Shown: positions 33,982 through 43,191 of the stretch, one piece after another
How positions within the stretch are numbered: the first letter of the stretch is position 1
How the letters are laid out: the number at the start of each line of letters is the position of its first letter
NCBI RefSeq assembly: GCF_900156605.1
Contig: NZ_FTOA01000002.1
Coordinates: forward strand, 1-64,000
Source: Insolitispirillum peregrinum
GTDB taxonomy: Bacteria; Pseudomonadota; Alphaproteobacteria; Rhodospirillales; Rhodospirillaceae
Direction: 5' to 3'
Length of the DNA stretch: 64,000 nt
Notes under the pieces: generated by a model
What the model saw: only the letters and a program-made list of their open reading frames with translations
What the model was told of the DNA's origin: nothing
Databases searched by the model: none
Translations under genes and position numbers: made by a program

Positions 33982-35250
33982 ATGTCTGCTGTAAAGACGC
34001 TCCCTGTTGCGGTGATCGGTGCCGGTATCATCGGTACGGCGATCGCCTGTGAATTGACCCGCCGAGGTCATGCGGTGGTTCTGGTGGAACGAGAGGAACC
34101 CGGCAAAGGGGCCTCGTTCGGCAATATGGCCAGCATTGCCGTCACCGAATTTCTCCCCGGTTCGCGTCCGGCCATCTGGGCACAGATGCCCGGATGGCTG
34201 CTGGACCCGGAAGGACCGGTTCGCCTTGACCCGGCATACCTGCCGCGCATGATCCCCTGGGCGTGGCGGTTCCTGCTGGCCAGCCTGCCCGGCAGGGTGC
34301 GGGCGCTGGCCGATGCCGGGGCCGTTCTGGCGCGGCGGGCGTTGGGGGACATGCAACAGATGCTGGCCCGGGCCGGACTGGACGACCACCTGAGTTCCAC
34401 CGGCTGTCTGTGCCTGTATGCCAGCGATGACGAATACCGCCGGGATGCCGACCATATCGCCCTGTTGCAGGATCAGGGCCTGCCCTTTCAGCCCCTTCGT
34501 GGGCCCGAAGCCGTGGAGCTGGAACCGGCCCTGTCGCCGACTCTGGCGCGGGCGGTGCTGTTGCCGGACAACCGGTCAGTACGCGACCCGTACCGGCTGG
34601 TGGTGGCACTGGCCGAACAGGCACAGGCCAGCGGGCGCTGTACGATGATCACTGGCCGGGTGGTCGGATTTGACCATCAGGAAGGCGGGGTGAATGCCAT
34701 CCGTCTGGCCGATGGGCGTTCGCTGGCGGTGTCGGCGACTGTTCTGTGTGCCGGGGCGCATACCGGCGAACTGGCCCGCCTGTTATCCGAACCGATCCCA
34801 CTGGAAACCGAGCGCGGCTATCACACCCAGATCATGGCCCCGGACATCGCGTTGCATCATTCGCTGATCTGGCCCGCCCATGCCTTCATGGTCACCCCGA
34901 CCGCAGGCGGTATCCGGGTGGGAGGAACGGTGGAGATGGCGGGCCTCGACAAGCCGCCCGATTACCGGCGGGCCAAAGTGCTGGTCCGCCACGCGCAGCG
35001 GGCCCTGCCCCGACTGGCCTGCGCCGAGGCCAGCGAGTGGATGGGGCACCGACCGGCCTTCCCGGATACCATTCCGCTGCTCAGCCGGTCAGCAAAACAT
35101 CAGGGTGTGTTCTATGCGACCGGGCACGGCCATCTGGGACTGACCTGTTCGGCCACTTCGGCGCTGCTGATGGCGGACCTGATCGACGGTCGCCCGCCGG
35201 TGGTCGATCCGGCACCCTACAGCATCACCCGTTTCCGCAGCCTGTTCTGA
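33982..35250 (+). CDS. FAD-dependent amino acid oxidoreductase, DadA-like
   Basis: The 422-residue protein starts with the dinucleotide-binding motif AVIGAGIIGTAIACELTRRG, followed by VVLVEREEPGKGASFGNMA, the region typical of D-amino acid dehydrogenase small-subunit homologues. The C terminus carries GVFYATGHGHLGLTCSATSALLMADLI, the second FAD-binding element. Such enzymes deaminate D-amino acids or related amines and feed electrons to the respiratory chain. Substrate specificity cannot be read. It stands alone and converges on hslU. Confidence 0.88.
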   Translation: MSAVKTLPVAVIGAGIIGTAIACELTRRGHAVVLVEREEPGKGASFGNMASIAVTEFLPGSRPAIWAQMPGWLLDPEGPVRLDPAYLPRMIPWAWRFLLASLPGRVRALADAGAVLARRALGDMQQMLARAGLDDHLSSTGCLCLYASDDEYRRDADHIALLQDQGLPFQPLRGPEAVELEPALSPTLARAVLLPDNRSVRDPYRLVVALAEQAQASGRCTMITGRVVGFDHQEGGVNAIRLADGRSLAVSATVLCAGAHTGELARLLSEPIPLETERGYHTQIMAPDIALHHSLIWPAHAFMVTPTAGGIRVGGTVEMAGLDKPPDYRRAKVLVRHAQRALPRLACAEASEWMGHRPAFPDTIPLLSRSAKHQGVFYATGHGHLGLTCSATSALLMADLIDGRPPVVDPAPYSITRFRSLF

Positions 35251-35310
35251 TGGTTCACAGGGCAGCCGGGCGCGGTGATGCTGTTCGGGTCGGTTGGGGC
35301 CGTCTCTTTT

Positions 35311-36621
35311 TTACAGGATGAAGCGCGACAGGTCGCCCTTCACCGCCAGCGCACCAACACGCTCGCGCACCATATCGGCGGTGATGGTGATCGTCTCGCC
35401 ACCCCGGTCGGTGGCGCTGAAGGAAATCTCTTCCAGCAAGCGCTCCAGCACGGTGTGCAGACGGCGCGCCCCAATGTTTTCAACACTGCGGTTGATGTCG
35501 GCGGCCAGATCGGCCAGCGCGTCGATGGCCTCGTCGGTGAACTCGAGCGTCACCTTTTCGGTCGCCAGCAGCGCCTTGTACTGCACCAGCAGGCTGGCTT
35601 CCGGCTCGATCAGGATGCGGCGGAAGTCTTCCTTGCGCAGCGGCTGCAACTCGACCCGGATCGGCAGACGGCCCTGCAATTCGGGCAGCAGGTCCGACGG
35701 CTTGGCGAGGTGGAACGCCCCGGAAGCGATAAACAGGATGTGATCGGTTTTCACCGGGCCGTGCTTGGTATTGACGGTGGTGCCTTCGATCAGCGGCAAC
35801 AGGTCACGCTGGACGCCCTCGCGCGAAACGTCGCCACCCCGCGCTTCCTGCCGGGCGGCGATCTTGTCGATTTCGTCAAGGAAAACAATGCCATCTTCCT
35901 GCACTGACCGGATGGCATCCTTGACCACCGCGTCTTCGTCCAGCAGCTTGTCGGCTTCTTCGCGCAGCAGAACCTGATAGCTCTCGGCCACCGTCATCTT
36001 GCGCGGTTTGGTGCGGTTGCCCAGCGCCTTGCCGAAAATGTCGCCCAGATTCAGCATCCCCATCTGCGCCCCCGGCATGCCGGGAATGTCCATCGACGGG
36101 ATGGTCATGCCGCTGGTGTCCTGCACGTTCAGCTCGATTTCCTTGTCGTCGAGCTGGCCTTCGCGCAGCTTTTTGCGGAAGGTCTGGCGGGTGCCTTCGC
36201 TGGCGTTTTCCCCCACCAGAGCATCCAGTACGCGGGCTTCGGCGTTGGCTTCAGCGCGCACTTCGACATTCTTGCGCATGCGGTCGCGGGTTTCGGTGAT
36301 CGCCGTTTCCAGCAGGTCGCGGATGATGCTGTCCACGTCACGGCCGACATAGCCGACTTCGGTGAACTTGGTCGCTTCGACCTTGATGAACGGCGCCTGC
36401 GCCAGCCGGGCCAGTCGGCGGGCGATTTCGGTTTTGCCGACACCGGTCGGGCCGATCATCAGGATGTTTTTCGGCAGCACCTCTTCCCGCAGCCCCTCCG
36501 GCAGCTGCTGCCGCCGCCAGCGGTTGCGCAGGGCGATGGCCACCGCCCGTTTGGCCTCGTTCTGGCCGACAATGTGCCGGTCAAGCTCGGAAACAATTTC
36601 GCGCGGGCTGAACGACGACAT
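35311..36621 (-). CDS. hslU: HslU ATPase subunit of the HslVU (ClpYQ) protease
   Basis: The 436-residue AAA+ unfoldase has the [17 protein letters not shown] terminus, Walker [16 protein letters not shown] (about 59-73), an intermediate I-domain (about 110-240), Walker [10 protein letters not shown], and the C-terminal tail ...GDLSRFIL that inserts into HslV. It unfolds substrates and feeds them into the HslV chamber in the cytoplasm. The start follows the hslV stop by two bases, a coupled operon. Confidence 0.98.
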   Translation of the reverse strand: MSSFSPREIVSELDRHIVGQNEAKRAVAIALRNRWRRQQLPEGLREEVLPKNILMIGPTGVGKTEIARRLARLAQAPFIKVEATKFTEVGYVGRDVDSIIRDLLETAITETRDRMRKNVEVRAEANAEARVLDALVGENASEGTRQTFRKKLREGQLDDKEIELNVQDTSGMTIPSMDIPGMPGAQMGMLNLGDIFGKALGNRTKPRKMTVAESYQVLLREEADKLLDEDAVVKDAIRSVQEDGIVFLDEIDKIAARQEARGGDVSREGVQRDLLPLIEGTTVNTKHGPVKTDHILFIASGAFHLAKPSDLLPELQGRLPIRVELQPLRKEDFRRILIEPEASLLVQYKALLATEKVTLEFTDEAIDALADLAADINRSVENIGARRLHTVLERLLEEISFSATDRGGETITITADMVRERVGALAVKGDLSRFIL

Positions 36622-36623
36622 GA

Positions 36624-37178
36624 TTACAGGCTCTCCAGCACAACATTATGGTTGGTGTAAATGCAGATGTCGGCGGCCACCGCCATCGACTTGCGGACAA
36701 TCGCTTCGGCGTCAATATCGGGCATGTCGATCAGGGCGCGGGCCGCCGCCAGGGCATAGGAACCGCCGGAGCCGATGCCGATGATGCCGTCTTCGGGTTC
36801 CAGCACGTCGCCGGTGCCGGACAGGATCAGCGAAACATCGCGGTCAACCACCGCCATCATCGCTTCCAGACGGCGCAGGTAACGGTCAGTGCGCCAGTCC
36901 TTGGCCAGCTCGACGCAGGCGCGGGTCAGTTGGCCGGGATGCTTTTCCAGCTTGGCTTCCAGACGCTCGAACAGGGTAAAGGCATCCGCTGTTGCCCCGG
37001 CAAACCCGGCCAGCACCGAACCATCGCCCAGCGGGCGCACCTTGCGGGCATTGGACTTCACCACCGTGTGGCCCAGCGTCACCTGACCGTCACCAGCGAC
37101 CACCACCTTGCCGTTCTTGCGCACCGACAGAATGGTCGTGCCGTGCCAGGTCGGGATGTTTTGCGAATCAGACATCAA
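36624..37178 (-). CDS. hslV: HslV peptidase subunit of the HslVU protease
   Basis: The 184-residue protein is a proteasome-type Ntn hydrolase. A propeptide of about 13 residues ([13 protein letters not shown]) precedes the mature sequence [23 protein letters not shown], whose first Thr is the nucleophile. Such a short propeptide is usual in alphaproteobacteria. The conserved [14 protein letters not shown] region is present. Two starts (ATG 37178 and 37175) are possible. It lies directly before hslU. Confidence 0.97.
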   Translation of the reverse strand: MMSDSQNIPTWHGTTILSVRKNGKVVVAGDGQVTLGHTVVKSNARKVRPLGDGSVLAGFAGATADAFTLFERLEAKLEKHPGQLTRACVELAKDWRTDRYLRRLEAMMAVVDRDVSLILSGTGDVLEPEDGIIGIGSGGSYALAAARALIDMPDIDAEAIVRKSMAVAADICIYTNHNVVLESL

Positions 37179-37288
37179 AAATCACCGCGCTTGAACAGGG
37201 ATCACAAGGGCCCCCGTTTTTTATGGATACTGCTTGTGTTCCGCCAAGATGGGGCACGGATGCCAACAGATCAAGGCACCCGATCAGA

Positions 37289-38329
37289 TCAACGGCCAGG
37301 CAGGTGATAGGGATTGCGGTCGATCCAGTCGGAGACAAAGCCGGTCAAGGCGTCGTCGGCATTGGGCGGCAGGACGACGGCAATGGTCAGGTACAGGTCG
37401 CCGGTCATTTCTCCGGCCCGCAGTCCCAGCTTGCTGACCCGCAGCACCTGCCCGTTACCGATCCCGGCGGGAACCATCACCGCCAGTTGCCCGCGCAGCC
37501 CGGTCATGGTGATGCGGCCCCCGCGCAGGGCTTCGGCCAGATTGAGCGACAGCAGGGCATGCAGGTCCAGTCCCTTGCGGGTAAAGAACGGGTGCGGCTG
37601 AACCTGCAACTCGACCAGCAAATCCCCGGCCAGCGCCGCTGTCGCCCCGTGCTGGCCCTGACCACTGAGGCGGATCACCTGACCGTTTTCGCTGGCCGGA
37701 GGAATGGGGACCGTCACATCCCGTCCGGTGTTCAGCGGCAAGCGCTTGCGGGTGCCATAACACGCCTCGGCAAAGCTGAGGGTTAGGGTATAGCGCACAT
37801 CGCGCCCGCGCAGGCCATTGCCGCCACTGCCACGCCCGGCCTGAGGCCGAGAGGCTCCGTCCTGAAAAATCTCGCGGAACAGGTCGGTCAGGTCGTCGTC
37901 AGCGGGCGGTGGCGGCGGCGCAAAATCATCCCGGCTGTGGGGCGACGCCCCTTGTGTCCGGCTCTGCCAGATCGCCGGATCATCCGCTTCGTCAAAGGAT
38001 TCATCCAGATAGGGATCGCGAAAGGGCTTGTTGTGGCCGCGCATGCCGCCAAAGTCCGGGCCGCTGCTGGCGGCAGAGGACTGGCGGGCCCGTGCGGTGC
38101 CATCCGGCCCCAGCTCCCCCCGGTCATAGCGGCGGCGCTTGTCGGCATCGTTCAGGATGGCATAGGCAACAGACAGCGCCTTGAAGCGTTCTTCGGCCTG
38201 CCGGTCGCCGGGGTGAAGGTCGGGATGGCAATCCTTGACCTTCTGGCGATAGGCCGAGCGGATTGTCCGTTCGTCAGCCGTCCGCAGAACGCCCAGCAGG
38301 CGGTACGGATCCTGGACCCCCACAGTCAT
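37289..38329 (-). CDS. DnaJ-like co-chaperone (CbpA type: J domain plus C-terminal peptide-binding domain)
   Basis: The 346-residue protein has an N-terminal J domain (about 7-70) with the DnaK-stimulating HPD at CHPDLHPGDRQAEERFK, a low-complexity linker rich in Gly, Asp and Pro (about 75-170, including PPPPPADDD), and a C-terminal DnaJ beta-barrel domain (VTVPIPPASENGQVIRLSGQGQHG, LLVELQVQPHPFF). The zinc-finger domain of DnaJ is absent, as in CbpA. It acts with DnaK in protein folding. It lies upstream of hslVU on the same strand with a 110-bp gap. Confidence 0.9.
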   Translation of the reverse strand: MTVGVQDPYRLLGVLRTADERTIRSAYRQKVKDCHPDLHPGDRQAEERFKALSVAYAILNDADKRRRYDRGELGPDGTARARQSSAASSGPDFGGMRGHNKPFRDPYLDESFDEADDPAIWQSRTQGASPHSRDDFAPPPPPADDDLTDLFREIFQDGASRPQAGRGSGGNGLRGRDVRYTLTLSFAEACYGTRKRLPLNTGRDVTVPIPPASENGQVIRLSGQGQHGATAALAGDLLVELQVQPHPFFTRKGLDLHALLSLNLAEALRGGRITMTGLRGQLAVMVPAGIGNGQVLRVSKLGLRAGEMTGDLYLTIAVVLPPNADDALTGFVSDWIDRNPYHLPGR

Positions 38330-38523
38330 CCTCTCAACTCCCCCCTGTTGTCGCCCTGCCCTACACCCATCAGTCTAAAAGATTACGAAAAGCGGAGGTA
38401 TCGCTTTTTTCCCCCTTTTGCCCCCTGCCCCCGCCTCGGAGATTGCCCGACGGCACCATACCCTATAACATCGCCGGTTCGCTCGTTATGCGCTGTAAGG
38501 CATGAACGTTTGGAGTGCGGTCG

Positions 38524-39921
38524 GTGAAGTACGTTTCCACGCGGGGGAAAGCCCCGGTTCTGGGCTTTGATGATGTGTTGCTGGCAGGGTTGGCCCGGGA
38601 TGGTGGCCTGTATGTGCCCGAAAGCTGGCCGTCGTTTTCCCGCAGTGAAATTGCAGCCCTGCGCGGGCTGTCCTATGCAGATCTTGCTGTGCGGGTGATG
38701 GCTCCGTTCGTGGAAGACACGATCGCCGAAGCCGACCTGAAGCGGATCGTGCGCGAGACCTATGGGGTGTTCGGTCACAAGGCGGTCGCCCCGCTGAAGC
38801 AGCTCGACGGCAACCTGTGGCTGATGGAGTTGTTCCATGGCCCGACGCTGGCTTTCAAGGACTACGCCCTGCAGTTCCTCGGCCGGATGTTTGATCACGT
38901 CCTGACCAAGCGCGGCGAGCGGGTGACCATCGTCGGGGCAACCTCGGGCGATACCGGCTCGGCGGCCATCGAAGCCTGCCGCGACCGCGACGCCATCGAC
39001 ATTTTCATCCTGTTCCCCAATGGCCGGGTGTCCGACGTCCAGCGGCGGCAGATGACCACCGTGCCGTCGGCCAACGTTCATTGTGTTGCCGTTGATGGCA
39101 CCTTTGACGATTGTCAGGACGCGGTGAAGGCGATGTTCAACCACACCGCCTTCCGCGACGAATTCAACCTGTCAGCGGTCAATTCGATCAACTGGGCCCG
39201 CATCATGGCGCAGGTGGTCTATTATTTCTGGGCCGCCCTGCGGCTGGGTGCGCCGGATCGCCCGGTGGCGTTCTCGGTGCCGACCGGCAACTTCGGCAAC
39301 GTCTTTGCCGGCTATGTGGCGATGAAGATGGGCCTGCCGATCGAACGCTTCGTGATCGGCTCGAACAGCAATGACATCCTGACCCGCTTCTTTGAAACCG
39401 GCTCGATGACCATGGAAGGCGTCCATCCGACCATCAGCCCCAGCATGGACATTCAGGTGTCGTCGAACTTTGAACGACTGCTGTTCGATCTGGTCGGACG
39501 CGATGGCGAACAGGTCGAAAGCCTGATGAACCGCTTCCGTCAAAGCGGCACCTATGCGCTGGAAGGAACGCCGCTGGCCGATGCCCGCCGTCTGTTCCGG
39601 GGCGTGCGCCTGTCCGATGAACAGACCAAAACAGTGATTGGTCAGTGGTATCAGGGCTGTGGCGAGCTGCTGGACCCCCATTCGGCGATTGGTGTCGATG
39701 CGGCGGTACGCGGCGATCTGGACCCGGCGGTGCCGGTGGTGGCGCTTGCGACAGCCCACCCGGCCAAATTCCCGGCGGCGGTCAAGGATGCCAGCGGCGT
39801 CCACCCGGCCCTGCCACCCCGCATGGCCGACCTGTTCGACCGTCCGGAACGTTTTACCGTCCTGCCCAATGATGTGGCCGGACTGGAAGCCTTTGTGCGT
39901 GAAAAGGTTGCTGCCCGATGA
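38524..39921 (+). CDS. thrC: Threonine synthase ThrC
   Basis: I place the start at GTG 38524 (MKYVSTRGKAPVLGFDDV), eight bases after GGAG; a GTG at 38515 is also in frame. The 465-residue PLP enzyme converts O-phosphohomoserine to threonine. The PLP lysine lies in HGPTLAFKDYALQFLG, and the SGDTGSAAIEA and SVPTGNFGNVFAGY motifs bind the cofactor phosphate. It is the long (type II) bacterial form. The stop overlaps the next gene by four bases (ATGA). Confidence 0.97.
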   Translation: MKYVSTRGKAPVLGFDDVLLAGLARDGGLYVPESWPSFSRSEIAALRGLSYADLAVRVMAPFVEDTIAEADLKRIVRETYGVFGHKAVAPLKQLDGNLWLMELFHGPTLAFKDYALQFLGRMFDHVLTKRGERVTIVGATSGDTGSAAIEACRDRDAIDIFILFPNGRVSDVQRRQMTTVPSANVHCVAVDGTFDDCQDAVKAMFNHTAFRDEFNLSAVNSINWARIMAQVVYYFWAALRLGAPDRPVAFSVPTGNFGNVFAGYVAMKMGLPIERFVIGSNSNDILTRFFETGSMTMEGVHPTISPSMDIQVSSNFERLLFDLVGRDGEQVESLMNRFRQSGTYALEGTPLADARRLFRGVRLSDEQTKTVIGQWYQGCGELLDPHSAIGVDAAVRGDLDPAVPVVALATAHPAKFPAAVKDASGVHPALPPRMADLFDRPERFTVLPNDVAGLEAFVREKVAAR

Positions 39922-41177
39922 GTGTCGCTGAAACCCGTCTCGACAACGGCCTGATCGTCCTGACCGATACCATGCGCACGGTGGAAACCGTGTCGCTGGG
40001 GGCGTGGGTCGATGTTGGTACCCGCCATGAAACGCCCGAGGTCAACGGGATTTCCCACCTGCTGGAACACATGGCCTTCAAGGGTACCGAACGGCGGTCG
40101 GCGCAGAAAATCGCCGAGGAAATCGAAAACGTCGGCGGTCATCTGAACGCCTACACCTCGCGCGAGCACACCGCCTATTACGCCAAGGTGCTGAAGAATG
40201 ATGCCGCGCTGGCGGTCGATATCATTGCTGACATCCTGCAGCATTCGGCCTTCGACCCCGAAGAGCTGCAACGTGAGCAGTCGGTGGTGATTCAGGAGAT
40301 TCATCAGGCGGATGATACCCCCGATGACATCATCTTCGACTACTTCCAGAACACCGCCTATCCCGATCAGGCGCTGGGTCAGCCGGTTCTGGGGCGTCCC
40401 GACATCGTGCGCTCGATCAGCTCGGATGTGCTGAAAGACTACATGCAGAGCCGCTATACCACCGGCTCGATGGTGCTGACGGCGGCGGGCAACATCGACC
40501 ACGACGACTTCGTGCGTCAGGTCGAACGCCAGTTCACCGCCTTGCGGACGGCTCCGGCGCAAAAGCCGACGGCAGCGGCCTACAAGGGCGGCGACTTCCG
40601 GCAGGACCGCGATCTGGAACAGGTGCATCTGGTTCTCGGCTTTGACGGTATCGCCTACGAAGACCCGCTGTTCTATTCGGCGGCGGTGCTGTCCACCCTG
40701 CTGGGTGGCGGCATGTCGTCGCGCCTGTTCCAGGAAGTGCGGGAAAAGCGCGGGTTGGTCTATTCGATCTATTCCTACGCCAGCGCCTATACCGACGGCG
40801 GCCTGTTCACCATCTACGCCGGGACCGGCGAAGACGACGTGGCCGAGATGATCCCGGTGATGTGCGATGAAATCCGCAAGGTGACCGACGGCCTGACCGA
40901 AGACGAACTGGCCCGCGCCCGCGCCCAGTTGAAGGCCGGTATCCTGATGGGGATGGAAAGCACCTCGAACCGCTGCGAGCAGGCAGCCCGGCACATCATG
41001 TCCTACCAGCGGTCGATTACCGCCGAAGAACTGGTTGAGAGCATCGAAGGCGTCACCGCCGATGGTGTGGTGAGCGCAGCCCAGCGCATTTTCGCCTCGG
41101 CTCCGACACTGACCACGCTGGGGGCAATCAGCAAGGTCGAGACCTACGACGCCGTGTGCCGTCGCCTGAACGGGTGA
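39918..41177 (+). CDS. M16-family zinc peptidase (mitochondrial processing peptidase-like)
   Basis: The 419-residue protein has the inverted zinc motif H47-LLE50-H51 (HLLEHMAFKGT) and the third ligand E127 exactly 76 residues after H51, as in active M16 enzymes. The second half contains the conserved RLFQEVREKRGLVYSIYS substrate-binding element. Such single-chain peptidases are the bacterial relatives of the mitochondrial processing peptidase beta subunit and are commonly found after thrC in alphaproteobacteria. Location is probably periplasmic or cytoplasmic; there is no signal peptide. The start overlaps the thrC stop. Confidence 0.94.
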   Translation: MSVAETRLDNGLIVLTDTMRTVETVSLGAWVDVGTRHETPEVNGISHLLEHMAFKGTERRSAQKIAEEIENVGGHLNAYTSREHTAYYAKVLKNDAALAVDIIADILQHSAFDPEELQREQSVVIQEIHQADDTPDDIIFDYFQNTAYPDQALGQPVLGRPDIVRSISSDVLKDYMQSRYTTGSMVLTAAGNIDHDDFVRQVERQFTALRTAPAQKPTAAAYKGGDFRQDRDLEQVHLVLGFDGIAYEDPLFYSAAVLSTLLGGGMSSRLFQEVREKRGLVYSIYSYASAYTDGGLFTIYAGTGEDDVAEMIPVMCDEIRKVTDGLTEDELARARAQLKAGILMGMESTSNRCEQAARHIMSYQRSITAEELVESIEGVTADGVVSAAQRIFASAPTLTTLGAISKVETYDAVCRRLNG

Positions 41178-41185
41178 TCAGGGTA

Positions 41186-41236
41186 TCAACGGGGTGTGGG
41201 GTGTGGAGCATGACTCCACACCCCACACCCCGTTGA
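41186..41236. terminator. Perfect 23-bp stem bidirectional terminator
   Basis: The arms 41186-41208 and 41214-41236 are perfectly complementary over 23 bp with loop CATGA. The arms contain the direct repeat GGGGTGTGG/GGTGTGG. The stem fills nearly the whole gap between the stop of the M16 gene (41177) and the stop of the convergent DUF1178 gene (41237-41239). Confidence 0.85.
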
Positions 41237-41491
41237 TTACCCCATCATCGCCGGGCAACCACCGCAGCCCGCACCGGGTTCGGCACCGCAGGCATGGGCC
41301 GGTTCGCTGCGCCCGACAGTCCCGCCCGAGCCGGTCAGGCTGGGGGCCATCAGCGCCTTGCTGATGTGGGTATCACCGCACTCGGGGCAGACAATCGCCT
41401 GCTGGTCCCGTTTGAGATCATAGTCCGCCATGTTGTCGAACCATTGATCAAAGGTGTGCTTTTCCGCACATATCAATCGATAGAGAATCAT
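41237..41491 (-). CDS. DUF1178-family protein (short form)
   Basis: The start at ATG 41491 gives MILYRLICAEKHTFDQWFDNM, the usual DUF1178 N terminus; the open frame upstream runs through repeats and is not coding. The 84-residue product has CPECGDTHISKALMAPSL and ends with a Cys-rich tail CGAEPGAGCGGCPAMMG, so it may bind a metal. The usual family length is about 140-160 residues, so this copy is short. The function of the family is unknown. A strong hairpin terminator follows the stop. Confidence 0.82.
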   Translation of the reverse strand: MILYRLICAEKHTFDQWFDNMADYDLKRDQQAIVCPECGDTHISKALMAPSLTGSGGTVGRSEPAHACGAEPGAGCGGCPAMMG

Positions 41492-41538
41492 CGCCGTGGT
41501 GTCCTGACCAGAACCGGAACGGTTTCCAAAAGGTAACC

Positions 41539-41653
41539 AGAGCAAATCCCGAGCAGATGGACACATCTGCGACGACGTATTTGCTCTAATGGCAGGGTTA
41601 TAGCACCAGCCTGGACCAGCGTGCGTTAAATCTGATGCAGGCACGCTGGTCTA
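41539..41653. repeat. Family B palindrome followed by a family D palindrome
   Basis: 41539-41588 is a complete B copy with both edges (AGAGCAAATCCCGAGCAG ... TATTTGCTCTA) and a central hairpin CAGATG-GACA-CATCTG. At 41612-41653 lies a compact palindrome whose arms ACCAGCGTGC and GCACGCTGGT flank GTTAAATCTGATGCAG. The arm and the GTTAAAT match the outer end of element E1 (24525-24548), as if an E element had lost its interior. Confidence 0.8.
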
Positions 41654-41663
41654 GTCTTTTGTA

Positions 41664-41831
41664 TTGCCGCATTGTTGTTGCGAAAACCGGTTCCCACTTT
41701 TCGCACAATGCCGGGTTTTTCATGCCGCATTGTTGTTGCGAAAACCGGTTCCCACTTTTCGCACAATGCCGGGTTTTTCATGCCGCATTGTTGTTGCGAA
41801 AACCGGTTCCCACTTTTCGCACAATGCTCTA
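41664..41831. repeat. Family A repeat, about three tandem copies with 58-bp period
   Basis: GCCGCATTGTTGTTGCGAAA begins at 41666, 41724 and 41782, each followed by ACCGGTTCCCACTTTTCGCA. The copies are nearly identical. The array ends with CAATGCTCTA, and the CTA at 41829-41831 is the complement of the TAG stop codon of the ABC ATPase gene. It is not a CRISPR, since the whole 58 bp is repeated. Confidence 0.93.
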
Positions 41832-42791
41832 GGCGGCGGTGCTACGGGTCAGTTGCAGGAAGATGTCCTCAAGGTCGGCTTCGTCGGTGGTCAGGTCGGC
41901 AATGGTCAGGCCCGCAGCGCTTATGGCGGCCAGAATCTCGGCAATGGCCGTTTCCGACGGGCGATAGCGCAACACCAGCCCGTTGCCACGGCGGGCCTTT
42001 TCCGCCCCAAAGGCTTGCAGGGCAGGCGGAATGTCGCCCAACGGCTCGGTCAGCATCACCGTCAGGGTCTTGGAATCCAGCCGCCCGATCAAGGCTTCGG
42101 TCGGTTCGCAGGCCACCACGCTACCGTGGTTGATGATGGCGATCTGGTCGCACAGCTCCTGCGCTTCTTCCAGATAATGGGTGGTCAGCAGGATGGTGGT
42201 GCCGCGTTCATTCATCGCCCGGATCTGGGTCCACAACTGCTGGCGCAGCTCGATATCCACCCCGGCGGTCGGCTCGTCGAGCACCAGAATGGGCGGAAAA
42301 TGGACCATTGCCTTGGCCACCAGCAACCGCCGCCGCATCCCGCCGGACAGGGTACGGGCATAGGCGTCGGCCTTGTCGCTGAGACCAACGGTGGCCAGAA
42401 TTTCGTCGGTGCGGCGCTCGGAACGCGGCACGCCATACAACCCGGCCTGCACTTCCAGCAGCTCTCGCGGGGTAAAGAACGGGTCGAGGTTCAGCTCCTG
42501 CGGCACGATGCCGATTGCCAGTCGCGCGCCCCGCTCGTCGCGGTCCAGATCACGGTCCCAGATTTCCACCTGCCCGGCGGTCTTCTTCACCAGCCCGGCC
42601 ATGATGTTGATCAGGGTGGACTTCCCCGCCCCGTTCGGCCCCAGCAGGCCGAAAAAGCTGCCGCGCGGAATGGTCAGGTCCACACCCTTCAGCGCCTGCT
42701 TCGGCGGCTGGCCATTGCGGGAGGCATAGGTTTTCGACAGGCCGCGAATGCGGATGGCATCGGCGGGAAAGGCAGGAGCGGAAGCGGTCAT
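41829..42791 (-). CDS. ABC transporter ATP-binding protein (ABC-2 type, YadG/CcmA-like)
   Basis: The 320-residue protein, starting at ATG 42791, has Walker A GLLGPNGAGKSTL, Q-loop IGIVPQELNLDPFF, signature LSGGMRRRLLVAKAM, Walker B ILVLDEPTAGVD and switch His TTHYLEEAQ. The C-terminal extension of about 80 residues (after HGSVVACEPTEALIG) is typical of ABC-2 exporters of the YadG group. The membrane partner (YadH-like permease) is not adjacent, which is unusual. The stop codon TAG coincides with the edge of the family A array. It may act with a permease elsewhere. Confidence 0.93.
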   Translation of the reverse strand: MTASAPAFPADAIRIRGLSKTYASRNGQPPKQALKGVDLTIPRGSFFGLLGPNGAGKSTLINIMAGLVKKTAGQVEIWDRDLDRDERGARLAIGIVPQELNLDPFFTPRELLEVQAGLYGVPRSERRTDEILATVGLSDKADAYARTLSGGMRRRLLVAKAMVHFPPILVLDEPTAGVDIELRQQLWTQIRAMNERGTTILLTTHYLEEAQELCDQIAIINHGSVVACEPTEALIGRLDSKTLTVMLTEPLGDIPPALQAFGAEKARRGNGLVLRYRPSETAIAEILAAISAAGLTIADLTTDEADLEDIFLQLTRSTAA

Positions 42792-42980
42792 CAGGGGGGT
42801 CCATCGTCTAAAAAGGAAACGCCGGGGCGGGAAAGACACCATCCAGTATCCATGCCCTGATGTCAGGCGTTGATTACCGGACGTATCCGGGTATCATCCG
42901 CCTCTGAATGGGTCAATGCCGGACCCGGTCAGGACACTACAGGCAGCCCCCGGCTGTCGTCTGTTGGGAGATAGGAACAA

Positions 42981-43178
42981 ATGTCGCAGGCCGCCACTAC
43001 CCCGGTGCAGGAAGTCATCGAAGTCGAAGCTCTGGAAGTTTCCTGTGATGGCGGAACCCCCGCCCTGGGCCACCCCAAGGTTTACCTGCACGTCGATGCC
43101 GAAGACGGCGTGGTCTGCCCGTACTGCTCCAGGCATTTCGTGCTGAAGCCGGGTGCGAAGATCAGCGCCGCCCACTAA
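42981..43178 (+). CDS. CHCC-type zinc-finger protein (NDUFS6-like)
   Basis: The 65-residue protein carries the zinc ligands C22, H31, C46 and C49 in SCDGG, ALGHPKVYLHV and CPYCSRHFVL. This is the zf-CHCC family, homologous to the NDUFS6 subunit of mitochondrial complex I, and common in alphaproteobacteria as a small separate gene. It has a good ribosome site (GGGAG ten bases before ATG). The role in bacteria is not established beyond possible complex I association. Confidence 0.93.
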   Translation: MSQAATTPVQEVIEVEALEVSCDGGTPALGHPKVYLHVDAEDGVVCPYCSRHFVLKPGAKISAAH

Positions 43179-43191
43179 GGCACGGGGGCAC

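Noticed and set aside
41664-41831. CRISPR-like array
   Set aside because: The entire 58-bp unit is repeated without unique spacers, and no cas genes are in the window.
41664-42860. Long plus-strand frame with repeated Cys-rich N terminus
   Set aside because: It begins inside the family A tandem array and continues antisense to the ABC ATPase; 58-bp units are not a multiple of three.
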